64,000 nt of DNA from positions 1-64,000 of the forward strand of contig NZ_JACHLB010000008.1 of assembly GCF_014207905.1 (NCBI RefSeq), given 5' to 3'. Made by a program: the position numbers and the translations under genes. The stretch comes from Flavobacterium notoginsengisoli. Its GTDB lineage: Bacteria > Bacteroidota > Bacteroidia > Flavobacteriales > Flavobacteriaceae. The first letter of the stretch is position 1; every line of letters starts with the position of its first letter. The notes beneath the pieces were generated by a model. It saw only the letters and a program-made list of their open reading frames with translations. It did not search any database and was not told the origin of the DNA. Shown here piece after piece: positions 1 to 8,495 of the stretch.

Positions 1-88
1 TTTTAGATTTTAGATTTTAGATTTTAGATTTTAGATTTTAGATTTTAGATTTTAGATTTTAGATTTTAGATTTTAGATTTTAGATTTT
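1..88. repeat. 7-bp tandem repeat (TTTTAGA)n
   Basis: About twelve and a half perfect copies of TTTTAGA run from the first base of the window, so the array may extend further left. It lies upstream of the spoT/relA gene. It looks like a slippage-prone microsatellite; no function is visible. Confidence 0.95.
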
Positions 89-241
89 CTAAAAATCGCT
101 TCGCTCTTTTTGGTATTTGGAATTTAAAAAATTGGAATTTATTCCTTTAAAAATCCAAAATCTGCACTCTAAAATCTACAATAGCAAAGCCTTGTGTATA
201 TTCAAACTAATTCTTATTTTTAGTACTTGAACTATGCCGTT

Positions 242-2461
242 ATGACAGAAATAGATATTGAAAAAGAGAATAAAGCTATTGCGCAGGAATACAAGGAATT
301 ACTACGAATAAGTTACCAAACTTTAGACCCCGCTGACAAAAAATTAATTCGAAAAGCTTTTGATGTTGCAGTCGATGCGCACAAAGAACAGAGAAGAAAA
401 TCTGGCGAGGCGTATATCTTTCATCCTATTGCAGTTGCAAAAATTGTTGCCTCAGAAATTGGTTTGGGAGCGACCTCTATTGCCGCGGCATTATTACACG
501 ATGTTGTAGAAGATACTCCAATTACGGTTGAAGACATTGAACGTCTTTTTAACCCAAAAGTTGCACAATTGGTTGAAGGATTAACTAAAATTTCATTAGT
601 TCAAAAAGATTTAAATGCTTCTATGCAAGCCGAGAATTTCAGAAAAATGATTCTGACTTTGAATGATGATGTTCGTGTAATTCTGATCAAACTCGCCGAT
701 CGTCTTCATAATATGCAGACTATGGATTCGATGGCGGAATACAAACAAACCAAAATTGCATCTGAAACTTTATATATTTACGCTCCTCTGGCCCACCGTT
801 TGGGACTTTATAATATTAAAACCAAACTGGAAGATTTAGGATTAAAATATACTGAACCAGCTGTTTATAATGATATCGTAAGCAAAATTCGCGAAACGAA
901 AGAAGAACAAGATGCTTACATCAAAGATATTTCAGATGTATTGAAAAAATCATTGGATAACGAAGGTGTTGATTATATTATTAAAGGCCGTCCAAAATCG
1001 ATTTATTCTATTCGTAGAAAAATGCGCGCTCAAAATGTAAGTTTTGATGAAGTGTACGACAAATTTGCTCTTAGAATTGTCTATAAATCTGATCCTCACG
1101 AAGAAAAATTTATAGCTTGGAAAATATATTCAATAGTAACCGATCATTATCGTCCTAGCCCGAGCCGTCTTCGCGATTGGATTTCATCACCAAAATCTAC
1201 TGGTTACGAAGCCCTTCACATTACCGTTATGGGACCAAAAGGTCGCTGGGTTGAAGTTCAGGTTCGAAGTGAACGTATGGATGAAATCGCCGAAAAAGGT
1301 TACGCCGCACATTATAAATATAAAAATGGAGCAACGGAAGAAAGTGGTTTAGACACTTGGCTGAATCTTCTTCGCGAAGCTTTAGAAAATCCAGAAACAA
1401 ACGCGGTTGATTTTGTTGAAGATTTTAAAATGAATTTATATTCTAAAGAAATCTTCGTCTTTACACCAAAAGGAGAAATCAAATCATTGCCAAAAGGTGC
1501 CACATCTCTTGATTTTGCTTTCAGCATTCACTCAGAAATCGGAATTAAAACCCGCGGTACTCGCGTAAATGGACGTTTAGTACCTTTAAATTATGAGTTA
1601 AAAAGTGGCGATCAGGTCGAAGTAATTACTTCTGCTAACCAGAAACCAACGGTAAACTGGCTAGAATATGTAACGACTTCTAGAGCAAAAAATAAGATTA
1701 AAAATGTTCTTAATGAGAACACCAAGAAAATTGCAGAAGAAGGAAAAGAATTACTGGTTCGAAAACTGAAACATTTAAAAATCACTTTTAACGAACAAGT
1801 AACCAACGAATTAGTAAACTTTTTCAAACTGAAAACCAGTTTAGATTTATTTTACAGAGTTGGAATTGGTGCGATCGAAAATCAGCAGTTAAAAGATTAC
1901 GCTGCCCAGAAAAGCAATTCGTTTATCAATTTCTTTAAAAATAAAATCAAAAGAAATAAAGACACTGCCGACGAGGATATTCATAAACCAGTTATCAGCA
2001 GCAACTACGATATGCTGGTTTTTGGAACAGAACACGATAAATTGGATTATAAATTATCGCAATGCTGCAACCCGATTCCTGGTGATGATGTATTTGGTTT
2101 TGTGACTATTAACGAAGGAATTAAAGTGCACAAAAAAGATTGTCCGAACGCAATCGGAATGCAATCTAATTATGCTTACAGAATTATGAGCGCAAAATGG
2201 ATTGACTCTTCTCAAGAAGAATTCAAAGCCATTATCAACATTACAGGAATGGATGTTTTAGGACTTACCAACCAATTAACAAGGGTAATTTCGAACAATA
2301 TGAGCGTAAATATCCAAAGTATTTCTTTGAGCACAGATGCTGGAATTTTTCACGGACAGATTGCTGTAATTGTAAAAAATAACACCATTTTAAAGAAAAT
2401 GATCAACGCAATTAAGAAGATTGATGGTGTCGATAAAGTAACTCGAGAATACAGAACCTAA
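242..2461 (+). CDS. spoT: Bifunctional (p)ppGpp synthetase/hydrolase (RelA/SpoT family)
   Basis: This enzyme makes and degrades the stringent-response alarmone (p)ppGpp in the cytoplasm. Counting from the ATG, the HD hydrolase domain is intact: HP at 61-62 and the metal-binding HD pair at 86-87 within LLHDVVED. The synthetase domain follows with the GYEALHITV motif. Then come a TGS domain (KEIFVFTPKGEIKSLPKGAT), a linker with the C-x-x-C-N-P motif CCNPIPGD, and a C-terminal ACT domain. The length, about 739 residues, is normal for the family. The reading frame is open from a TTG at 227, but the ATG at 242 gives the usual N-terminus and is preferred. The HD motif suggests hydrolase activity, so a bifunctional Rel/SpoT enzyme is expected. 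A Fur-family regulator and purA follow on the same strand. Confidence 0.95.
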   Translation: MTEIDIEKENKAIAQEYKELLRISYQTLDPADKKLIRKAFDVAVDAHKEQRRKSGEAYIFHPIAVAKIVASEIGLGATSIAAALLHDVVEDTPITVEDIERLFNPKVAQLVEGLTKISLVQKDLNASMQAENFRKMILTLNDDVRVILIKLADRLHNMQTMDSMAEYKQTKIASETLYIYAPLAHRLGLYNIKTKLEDLGLKYTEPAVYNDIVSKIRETKEEQDAYIKDISDVLKKSLDNEGVDYIIKGRPKSIYSIRRKMRAQNVSFDEVYDKFALRIVYKSDPHEEKFIAWKIYSIVTDHYRPSPSRLRDWISSPKSTGYEALHITVMGPKGRWVEVQVRSERMDEIAEKGYAAHYKYKNGATEESGLDTWLNLLREALENPETNAVDFVEDFKMNLYSKEIFVFTPKGEIKSLPKGATSLDFAFSIHSEIGIKTRGTRVNGRLVPLNYELKSGDQVEVITSANQKPTVNWLEYVTTSRAKNKIKNVLNENTKKIAEEGKELLVRKLKHLKITFNEQVTNELVNFFKLKTSLDLFYRVGIGAIENQQLKDYAAQKSNSFINFFKNKIKRNKDTADEDIHKPVISSNYDMLVFGTEHDKLDYKLSQCCNPIPGDDVFGFVTINEGIKVHKKDCPNAIGMQSNYAYRIMSAKWIDSSQEEFKAIINITGMDVLGLTNQLTRVISNNMSVNIQSISLSTDAGIFHGQIAVIVKNNTILKKMINAIKKIDGVDKVTREYRT

Positions 2462-2535
2462 CTTTTTAACCTATCTATAAGGGATTTATAACTAAACTTT
2501 AAACCCGAAACTTTTATTGATTGAAAATAAAAATT

Positions 2536-2543
2536 TATCTTTG
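2536..2543 (+). promoter_or_regulatory. -7 promoter element of the fur-type gene
   Basis: TATCTTTG matches the Bacteroidota -7 consensus TAnnTTTG. It ends six bases before the ATG at 2550, so the transcript would be almost leaderless. A TTG lies 16 bases upstream as a possible -33 element. Confidence 0.6.
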
Positions 2544-2549
2544 CCGGAT

Positions 2550-3005
2550 ATGACACTCATTTCAACTGACAACACTAGAAATCAAGAAATTGTAAAAAAC
2601 GTTTTTACAATGTATCTTGAGCAAAAAGGGCATCGCAAAACTCCTGAGCGTTATGCTATACTTCAGGAAATTTACGACAGCGAAGAACATTTTGACATCG
2701 AAAACTTGTATATCAAAATGAAAAACAAAAACTATCGTGTGAGTAGAGCTACTTTATACAACACGATCGAGTTATTGTTAGACTGCGCTTTGGTTAGAAA
2801 ACATCAATTTGGGCAAAATCAGGCTTACTATGAAAAGTCTTATTTCGACAAGCAGCACGATCACATTATCATGACTGATTCTGGAGAAGTAATTGAATTT
2901 TGTGACCCAAGAATTCAAACCATCAAAAAAACAATCGAAGAAATATTTGATATCGAAATTACGAATCATTCACTTTATTTCTACGGAAACAAAAAACAGA
3001 AATAA
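2550..3005 (+). CDS. fur: Fur family transcriptional regulator
   Basis: A metal-responsive or peroxide-responsive DNA-binding repressor of the Fur family. The N-terminal winged helix (about residues 20-85) contains the recognition region RVSRATLYNTIELL. The dimerisation domain contains the metal-site signature KQHDHIIMTDSGEVIEF (about 101-117). The usual C-terminal CxxC zinc motifs are absent: the only cysteines are single ones at about 79 and 118. The frame is open from a TTG at 2517, but the TAnnTTTG promoter at 2536-2543 would lie inside that longer gene, so ATG 2550 is chosen. Whether it senses iron, zinc or peroxide cannot be read from sequence. It sits between spoT/relA and purA. Confidence 0.88.
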   Translation: MTLISTDNTRNQEIVKNVFTMYLEQKGHRKTPERYAILQEIYDSEEHFDIENLYIKMKNKNYRVSRATLYNTIELLLDCALVRKHQFGQNQAYYEKSYFDKQHDHIIMTDSGEVIEFCDPRIQTIKKTIEEIFDIEITNHSLYFYGNKKQK

Positions 3006-3063
3006 TAATCCAGAAAGGAATTATTCAAAAAATAAAAAAAGAAAATTAACTACATAATCAGTA

Positions 3064-3081
3064 GGACAACTGAGATTGTCC
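3064..3081 (+). promoter_or_regulatory. Small hairpin ahead of purA
   Basis: GGACAA and TTGTCC form a 6-bp stem with a CTGAGA loop 20 bases before the purA start. There is no U-run, so it is not a terminator. It could be a protein site or an mRNA hairpin; the role is unknown. Confidence 0.35.
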
Positions 3082-3100
3082 CAACGCAAATTAAAAAAGA

Positions 3101-4372
3101 ATGACCGTAGATTTATTACTAGGATTACAATGGGGAGATGAAGGTAAAGGAAAAATTGTAGACGTACTTACCTCAAATTACGATATTATTGCACGTTTTC
3201 AAGGAGGACCAAATGCAGGACATACATTAGAATTTGACGGAATTAAACACGTACTAAGAACCATTCCTTCAGGAATTTTTCATAAAAATTCAGTAAACAT
3301 CATCGGAAATGGTGTTGTAATCGATCCTGTAGTTTTTCAAAAAGAAATCGAAGGTTTAGAGAAATTTAACCTTGACATCAAAAGTAAATTAATCATTTCT
3401 AGAAAAGCGCACTTAATTTTACCAACTCACCGTTTATTAGATGCAGCTTCTGAAGCTTCTAAAGGAAAAGCTAAAATCGGTTCTACTCTTAAAGGAATTG
3501 GCCCAACTTACATGGACAAAACAGGTAGAAATGGTTTGCGTGTTGGAGATATCGAACTAGAAGATTTTAAAGAGCGTTACAGATCATTGGCTGATAAACA
3601 TGAAGCTATGATTGCTTTTTATGATGTTAATATTCAATACAATTTAGCTGAGTTAGAAAAAGAATTCTTTGAAGCTATTGAAGAATTGAAAAAATTAGAT
3701 TTCATTGACAGTGAAGAATACATGCACCAAGCTCAAAAAGCTGGTAAATCTATCCTTTGCGAAGGTGCTCAAGGATCTTTATTAGATGTTGATTTCGGAA
3801 CTTATCCTTTTGTTACTTCATCAAACACCACAGCTGCTGGAGCTTGTACAGGTTTAGGAATTGCTCCTAACAAAATCAAAGAAGTTTACGGAATTTTCAA
3901 AGCTTACGTTACTCGTGTTGGTAGCGGACCTTTCCCAACTGAACTTTTTGACGAAGTTGGTGCTACAATGGCAAAAGTTGGTAACGAATTTGGTTCTGTA
4001 ACTGGAAGACAAAGACGTTGCGGATGGTTAGATTTAGTAGCTTTAAAATATGCTGTTCAAGTTAACGGAGTTACGCAGTTAATGATGATGAAAGGTGATG
4101 TTCTTTCTGGCTTTGAAACTTTAAAAGTTTGTACAGAGTACAACTACAAAGGACAAAACATTTCTCACTTTCCTTACAACATTGAACCAGAAAATGTTAC
4201 TCCGGTTTACAAAGAGTTTAAAGGATGGAAACAAGATTTAACTGGATTGACAACTTATGATCAATTACCAATTGAGCTAAAAGAATATATTGAATTTATT
4301 GAGAAAGAAATCGAAGTGCCGATCAAAATTGTATCGGTTGGACCAGATAGAAAGCAAACAATAACAAAATAA
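3101..4372 (+). CDS. purA: Adenylosuccinate synthetase
   Basis: PurA joins IMP and aspartate using GTP to form adenylosuccinate, the first committed step from IMP to AMP. The N-terminal phosphate loop GDEGKGKIVD (about 12-21) and the catalytic His in GPNAGHTL (about 40-47) are present. The GSTLKGIGPTY and GRQRRCGWLD motifs are also conserved. The 423-residue length is full size. The start is the ATG at 3101, with no clear TAnnTTTG element in the 95 bases upstream, so it may be cotranscribed with the Fur-type gene. A strong terminator follows. guaB, the other branch from IMP, lies about 5.5 kb downstream. Confidence 0.97.
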   Translation: MTVDLLLGLQWGDEGKGKIVDVLTSNYDIIARFQGGPNAGHTLEFDGIKHVLRTIPSGIFHKNSVNIIGNGVVIDPVVFQKEIEGLEKFNLDIKSKLIISRKAHLILPTHRLLDAASEASKGKAKIGSTLKGIGPTYMDKTGRNGLRVGDIELEDFKERYRSLADKHEAMIAFYDVNIQYNLAELEKEFFEAIEELKKLDFIDSEEYMHQAQKAGKSILCEGAQGSLLDVDFGTYPFVTSSNTTAAGACTGLGIAPNKIKEVYGIFKAYVTRVGSGPFPTELFDEVGATMAKVGNEFGSVTGRQRRCGWLDLVALKYAVQVNGVTQLMMMKGDVLSGFETLKVCTEYNYKGQNISHFPYNIEPENVTPVYKEFKGWKQDLTGLTTYDQLPIELKEYIEFIEKEIEVPIKIVSVGPDRKQTITK

Positions 4373-4380
4373 CATACCTA

Positions 4381-4410
4381 AACGCTCTGATAATCAGAGC
4401 GTTTTTTTTT
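4381..4410 (+). terminator. Rho-independent terminator after purA
   Basis: A 10-bp perfect stem (AACGCTCTGA / TCAGAGCGTT) with a three-base loop is followed by a long T run. Confidence 0.9.
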
Positions 4411-4428
4411 ATACAAATTATTTCATTT

Positions 4429-5010
4429 ATGAAAAATCCAAAAGTTAAAATTAAGGAAACTACATTATTATCAGACAATTGGTATATCTTAAACCGAGTT
4501 ACTTTTGATTATCAGAAAGAAAATGGCGTATCTGAAGTTCATACTCGTGAAGTTTATGACCGTGGCAATGGTGCTGGAATTTTACTATACAATTCAACAA
4601 AAAAAACAGTCATTCTAACACGTCAATTTCGTTTACCGACTTTCCTTAACGGAAATAAAGACGGAATGATGATTGAGGTTTGCGCAGGACTTTTGGACAA
4701 AGACAATCCTGAAACCGCAATTATTCGTGAAACCGAAGAAGAAACTGGCTATAGAATTACTAAAGTTCAGAAAGTTTTCGAAACATACATGTCGCCTGGC
4801 GCCGTAACCGAAATTCTTTACCTTTTTGTAGGCGAATACGACGAAAGCATGAAAGTAAGCGAAGGCGGAGGACTAGACGCTGAACAAGAAAATATTGAAG
4901 TTCTTGAATTTACATTTGATCAAGCTTATGCCATGATTGAATCAAGAAAAATTACTGATGCTAAAACCATTATGTTATTGCAACATGCTAAAATAAAAGG
5001 TTTGATTTAA
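4429..5010 (+). CDS. nudK: NUDIX hydrolase, GDP-mannose pyrophosphatase type
   Basis: A NUDIX phosphohydrolase of the NudK type, which cleaves GDP-mannose to GMP and mannose-1-phosphate. The Nudix helix is visible as ETAIIRETEEETGY. It is preceded by VCAGLLDKDNPE, the two-residue longer spacing between the Nudix Gly and first Glu that NudK has. The phrases REVYDRGNGAGILLYN, MSPGAVTE and SEGGGLDAEQE also match what I recall of the E. coli NudK protein, and the 193-residue length fits. ADP-ribose pyrophosphatase is the main alternative. It starts 18 bases after the purA terminator. Confidence 0.85.
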   Translation: MKNPKVKIKETTLLSDNWYILNRVTFDYQKENGVSEVHTREVYDRGNGAGILLYNSTKKTVILTRQFRLPTFLNGNKDGMMIEVCAGLLDKDNPETAIIRETEEETGYRITKVQKVFETYMSPGAVTEILYLFVGEYDESMKVSEGGGLDAEQENIEVLEFTFDQAYAMIESRKITDAKTIMLLQHAKIKGLI

Positions 5011-5041
5011 TATAGGATTTCATCAAAAAAATAAATTAAAA

Positions 5042-5506
5042 TTGGCAAATAAATTCTCTTATACGATTACATTAAATAATAATATTTCCGAAAATGAAGC
5101 GATTGATTTCTTAACAGCTTCAAATGTAAATTTTATTAAACCCGATAAAGACAGTAGAAAAAAGTTACTAGAACTACTTGGAGTAGATAAGAAATATTTC
5201 AGAGCTTTTGATTTGGTTTTAATTCCAGGACACACTAATCTTGAAAAAATTATAGAAGTAAAAAACATAGATGACATCACTCTTATCGAATTAAAAACTA
5301 CTAAGAAAAAACTAATTAATTTACCATCTGGCTTTTTCTTTGGAGCTACAGAAAGTGAATTTGCATTAGCGACACAGCTTGGCAATCAATATAAATTTTG
5401 CTTTATTTCGCTACATATCGAATCATCAAATTATGTTTTACTTACATTGGAAGAACTAAACAAAATAATTAAAACAAAAAGAATTCAATATCAAATAAAT
5501 TTATAA
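5042..5506 (+). CDS. Small protein with PD-(D/E)XK nuclease-like motif
   Basis: I do not recognise a named family with certainty. The 154-residue protein has FDLVLIPG followed by TLIELKTTKKKL, which gives the D...ExK spacing of PD-(D/E)XK nucleases. A later stretch GFFFGATESEFALATQLG resembles the Glu-containing helix seen in DUF3883-like nuclease domains. There is no signal peptide or membrane segment. No in-frame ATG exists anywhere in the gene, so the TTG at 5042, 31 bases after the nudK stop, is the most likely start. Cotranscription with nudK is possible. It could be a degraded restriction- or repair-type nuclease, or a non-catalytic relative. Confidence 0.6.
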   Translation: MANKFSYTITLNNNISENEAIDFLTASNVNFIKPDKDSRKKLLELLGVDKKYFRAFDLVLIPGHTNLEKIIEVKNIDDITLIELKTTKKKLINLPSGFFFGATESEFALATQLGNQYKFCFISLHIESSNYVLLTLEELNKIIKTKRIQYQINL

Positions 5507-5595
5507 TTAATGAAAATCCCGAAACCAATTCAAAAAATTATGTAACCCTTTTCAGCTATCATAATCATAACTTTATTTTCATAAAATTACGACCT

Positions 5596-6480
5596 ATGAA
5601 AAAGTTATATTATACAGCAAACGGATTATTATTATTGACGTTAGTTTTATTAGGTTCTTGTAAAAAGACTGATACCATAACACTAACCGAAAATAAAACT
5701 GATAAAAAAGAAGTTATTGAGTATAAAAAACCTAAAACGGTTTCTTATCAAATTTCTAAAACCAAGGAATGGCTAAAAACAAATGAAGCTGACAGCAGCA
5801 AAATGAATATTGTTTACGCCTTAAACAGAACCGATAAAGCCAATTTCAAGAAACTAGATTCTGTTGTGATTCCAGCAGACTTTAGTGGCGATTTGGTTTA
5901 TTATCTTCCATTTCCATTGCATGTTTCCGCTTTAGAAGAGGTTTCTAAAATAATTTTATTTTCATATCCAACTCAGACTTTTGCCGCATATGAAAACGGC
6001 GAACTCGTGCGTACTGGTCCAACTAATATGGGAAGAAAAAAAGATCCTACTCCAACAGGATTGTTTTTTACGAATTGGAAAGCAGAACAAACTACCAGCA
6101 CTTTTAATGATGAATGGGACTTAAAATGGAATTTCAATATTGAAAACAAACTTGGTGTTGGTTTTCATCAATATGAATTGCCTGGATATCCAGCTTCGCA
6201 TTCTTGTTTAAGATTATTAGAAAAAGACGCTAAATACCTTTATAAATTTGCAGATGAATGGATTTTGAAAGATAAAGAAAATGTAAAAGTAAAAGGAACT
6301 CCAGTAGTTGTTTTTGGAAGTTATCCCTTTGACGGTCCAAAACCTTGGCTGCAACTTGCATCAGACCCAAAAGCTTTAGATATTTCTGAAGGCGACATTG
6401 AAACCGCTACTAAACCATTTTTAAAAGAAATTCTAGAAAATCAGAATCTTAGAGAATCTAATCAGACTAGTGAAATTTAA
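5596..6480 (+). CDS. L,D-transpeptidase family lipoprotein (YkuD fold)
   Basis: A predicted lipoprotein anchored by Cys22 (lipobox LLGSC). Its catalytic region resembles L,D-transpeptidases, which make 3-3 crosslinks in peptidoglycan or attach proteins to it. The catalytic motif reads SHSCLRL with His191, His202, Cys204 and Arg206, close to the family HxnSHGCxR pattern with Ser in place of the Gly. The substrate-side motif GPTNMGRKKDPTPTGLF is also typical. About 85 residues separate the anchor and the catalytic domain. The sorting residues after the Cys (KK) do not show the usual signal for surface export, so a periplasm-facing location is inferred. Confidence 0.82.
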   Translation: MKKLYYTANGLLLLTLVLLGSCKKTDTITLTENKTDKKEVIEYKKPKTVSYQISKTKEWLKTNEADSSKMNIVYALNRTDKANFKKLDSVVIPADFSGDLVYYLPFPLHVSALEEVSKIILFSYPTQTFAAYENGELVRTGPTNMGRKKDPTPTGLFFTNWKAEQTTSTFNDEWDLKWNFNIENKLGVGFHQYELPGYPASHSCLRLLEKDAKYLYKFADEWILKDKENVKVKGTPVVVFGSYPFDGPKPWLQLASDPKALDISEGDIETATKPFLKEILENQNLRESNQTSEI

Positions 6481-6511
6481 AATTTCATAAAAATATTTTT
6501 TTTTGTTTTTT

Positions 6512-6547
6512 AGCTCGCAAGCCTTAATGTTTGCGGGCTTTTTTATT
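6512..6547 (+). terminator. Terminator after the L,D-transpeptidase gene
   Basis: AGCTCGCAA pairs with TTGCGGGCT (one G-U pair) around a ten-base loop and is followed by a T run. Confidence 0.8.
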
Positions 6548-6609
6548 TTTTCAAGTATAAGTTTTAAAAAAATATTTTTATAAATAAGCGAACATTCATT
6601 TATATTATA

Positions 6610-6617
6610 TATCTTTG
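6610..6617 (+). promoter_or_regulatory. -7 promoter element of the TetR-family gene
   Basis: TATCTTTG fits TAnnTTTG and lies 20 bases before the ATG at 6638. The AT-rich stretch just upstream contains GAACATTCATT, a plausible place for autoregulation, but no clean palindrome is seen. Confidence 0.65.
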
Positions 6618-6637
6618 TACCCTAGTTAATTAGAATT

Positions 6638-7228
6638 ATGAGAACGAGAGATACCAACAAGGAAGAAACTGTAAAACAAAAGGCAATCGATATGATTGTT
6701 ACACAAGGCATAGAAGGTTTTGGAATGAATCGTTTAGCAAAAGAATGTGGAATATCTGTTGCTACCCTTTACATTTATTATTCAGACAAAGAAGATTTGA
6801 TTCGTAAAATCGGAATTGAAATTGGTCAAAATTTCTTTTCCAAAATGCTTGATGGGTTTTCTCCTGATATGTCTTTTAAGGATGGACTTAAAAATCAGTG
6901 GGAAAATCGTATTCACTTCACATTGAACTTTACGCGCGAAGCGACTTGTTTCGAAATTCTAAAACAATCTACTCATGGAGATGCTATTGTTGAAGAGATA
7001 ACTGGAGATTTTAAAAAGACAATGTCGCAATTTATGATTTCCGCAATTGAAAGAAAAGAGCTCATTCCGGTTACTTTTGAAGTATTTTGGAGTATAGCCT
7101 ATGGTTCGCTTTATTCTCTTTTAGAACTTCACAGAGAAGGAAAATCTATGTCGGGAAAACCTTTTGTATTTACAGATGAACTTAAAAACGAAACTTTCAA
7201 TTTGGTTTTAAAAGCTCTTACTCCTTAA
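6638..7228 (+). CDS. TetR/AcrR family transcriptional regulator
   Basis: A 196-residue one-component repressor. The N-terminal helix-turn-helix (about 10-55) reads through GMNRLAKECGISVATLYIYYSDKEDLI, the classic TetR pattern. The C-terminal ligand-binding domain is divergent, as usual. It is transcribed toward a Tet(X)-like flavin monooxygenase 77 bases downstream, with only a short repeat between, so it probably controls that gene and itself. The ligand is unknown. Confidence 0.9.
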   Translation: MRTRDTNKEETVKQKAIDMIVTQGIEGFGMNRLAKECGISVATLYIYYSDKEDLIRKIGIEIGQNFFSKMLDGFSPDMSFKDGLKNQWENRIHFTLNFTREATCFEILKQSTHGDAIVEEITGDFKKTMSQFMISAIERKELIPVTFEVFWSIAYGSLYSLLELHREGKSMSGKPFVFTDELKNETFNLVLKALTP

Positions 7229-7252
7229 TTAAATAATAAAAATTTAAATGAT

Positions 7253-7281
7253 TTGTCGCTCTGAGCGAAGTCGAAGAGCAA
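7253..7281. repeat. Interspersed CTGAGCGAAGTCGAAG element
   Basis: Contains GCTCTGAGCGAAGTCGAAG followed by AGC, so the ends GCTCT and AGAGC can pair. This word is a widespread intergenic repeat in Bacteroidota. It lies between the TetR gene and the monooxygenase. A related copy is at 26687-26725. Confidence 0.7.
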
Positions 7282-7305
7282 TTTTAAACATAATATTAAA
7301 ACACA

Positions 7306-8445
7306 ATGAAAACTTCAATTATAGAAAATAAAAAAATAGCTATTATTGGCGGCGGACCTGTCGGATTAACAACTGCTCGCATTTTACAGATAAATGGCGC
7401 CGAAGTAACAGTTTATGAAAGAGATGTTAATGCTGAAGCTAGAACGTCTGGCGGCACTTTGGATATCCATTCAGATTCTGGTCAATATGCAATTCAGAAA
7501 GCAGGTCTAATGGATGTCTTTCTGCAATATGCAAGACCAACTGGCGAAAAAATGGCAGATATAGACGGAAATATTACTTCTGATGAAATGCCTGATGATA
7601 CTAACGCATTTTCTCGTCCAGAAATTGATCGAAACGATCTTCGAAAAATTATGCTGGATAATCTTCAAGAGAATACAGTTGTTTGGGATAGTCAATTGAT
7701 TAATTTAGAAAAATCTGAAAATCAATATATTTTAGAATTCAAAAATGGCAAAAAAGAAACTGCAGATTTTGTTATTGTGGCAAATGGCGGAAGATCTAAT
7801 GCTAGAAAATTTGTCAGCGATCAAGAACCAAAACTTTCTGGAACATATATTATTCAAGGCGAAATTGCAAATCCTGACCAAGATTACCCTGAATTTAAAC
7901 CCAAATACGGAAATGGAAATGTAATGGCAATGGGAGAACATAAAATGTTTTATACGCATACAATGCGCGATGGTTCTGTACATTTTGGCGTTTCTTTTAA
8001 AGCCGATGAAGATTGGATTTCTAACCACGGAATTAATTTTGAAGACGACCAAAATGTCATTTCATTTCTTAATGAAACTTTTAAAAACTGGGGAGACGAT
8101 TATAAAAAATTCTTTGCCGCTTCTACCGAATTTTCAGGTTTGCCTTTGCGCTTGTTTTCTTTAGAGGAAAGCTGGAAAGAACATTCGAACATTACTCTTG
8201 TAGGTGACGCGGCGCATTTAATGCCTCCATTTGCTGGTGAAGGCGTTAATATGGGATTGTTTGATGCTTTTCATTTGACAGAAAATCTAACTAACGGGAA
8301 ATTCAAAACGATAGATGAAGCCATTGCCGATTACGAGAAAAAGATGTTTGGCTACGCTTTAGAAGCACAGCGCATGACAAAAAAAATGGAAGATTTATTG
8401 CATTCTGATATCGTTGCGGAAGATATTCTCAACAGCCGATTCTAA
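7306..8445 (+). CDS. FAD-dependent monooxygenase, Tet(X)-like
   Basis: A class A flavoprotein monooxygenase resembling the tetracycline-inactivating Tet(X) enzymes. Shared features are the FAD motif AIIGGGPVGLTTAR (12-25), VYERD, GGTLDIHSDSGQ, EIDRNDLRKIM and VGDAAHLMPPFAGEGVNMG. By my own by-eye alignment to Tet(X) as I remember it, Gln192, His234, Gly236 and Ser238 are kept (here Q184, H226, G228, S230), as is the PPF region (308-309). The residue aligned with substrate-contacting Arg213 is Asn205. The 379-residue length matches. It may therefore be a chromosomal relative with a different or weaker substrate range. A TetR regulator lies directly upstream. No mobile element borders it and its base composition looks like its neighbours. 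Confidence 0.82.
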   Translation: MKTSIIENKKIAIIGGGPVGLTTARILQINGAEVTVYERDVNAEARTSGGTLDIHSDSGQYAIQKAGLMDVFLQYARPTGEKMADIDGNITSDEMPDDTNAFSRPEIDRNDLRKIMLDNLQENTVVWDSQLINLEKSENQYILEFKNGKKETADFVIVANGGRSNARKFVSDQEPKLSGTYIIQGEIANPDQDYPEFKPKYGNGNVMAMGEHKMFYTHTMRDGSVHFGVSFKADEDWISNHGINFEDDQNVISFLNETFKNWGDDYKKFFAASTEFSGLPLRLFSLEESWKEHSNITLVGDAAHLMPPFAGEGVNMGLFDAFHLTENLTNGKFKTIDEAIADYEKKMFGYALEAQRMTKKMEDLLHSDIVAEDILNSRF

Positions 8446-8495
8446 TCATTTTTCAAGCTTTTACAGCGCACGAATATTCGTATTTAATAAAACAA

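Noticed and set aside
227..241. Extension of spoT/relA to the TTG at 227
   Set aside because: The ATG at 242 gives the usual start and the extra five residues have no family support.
7253..7281. Considered as an operator for the TetR regulator
   Set aside because: The CTGAGCGAAGTCGAAG word is a known kind of interspersed repeat and recurs at 26687, so it is not specific to this promoter.
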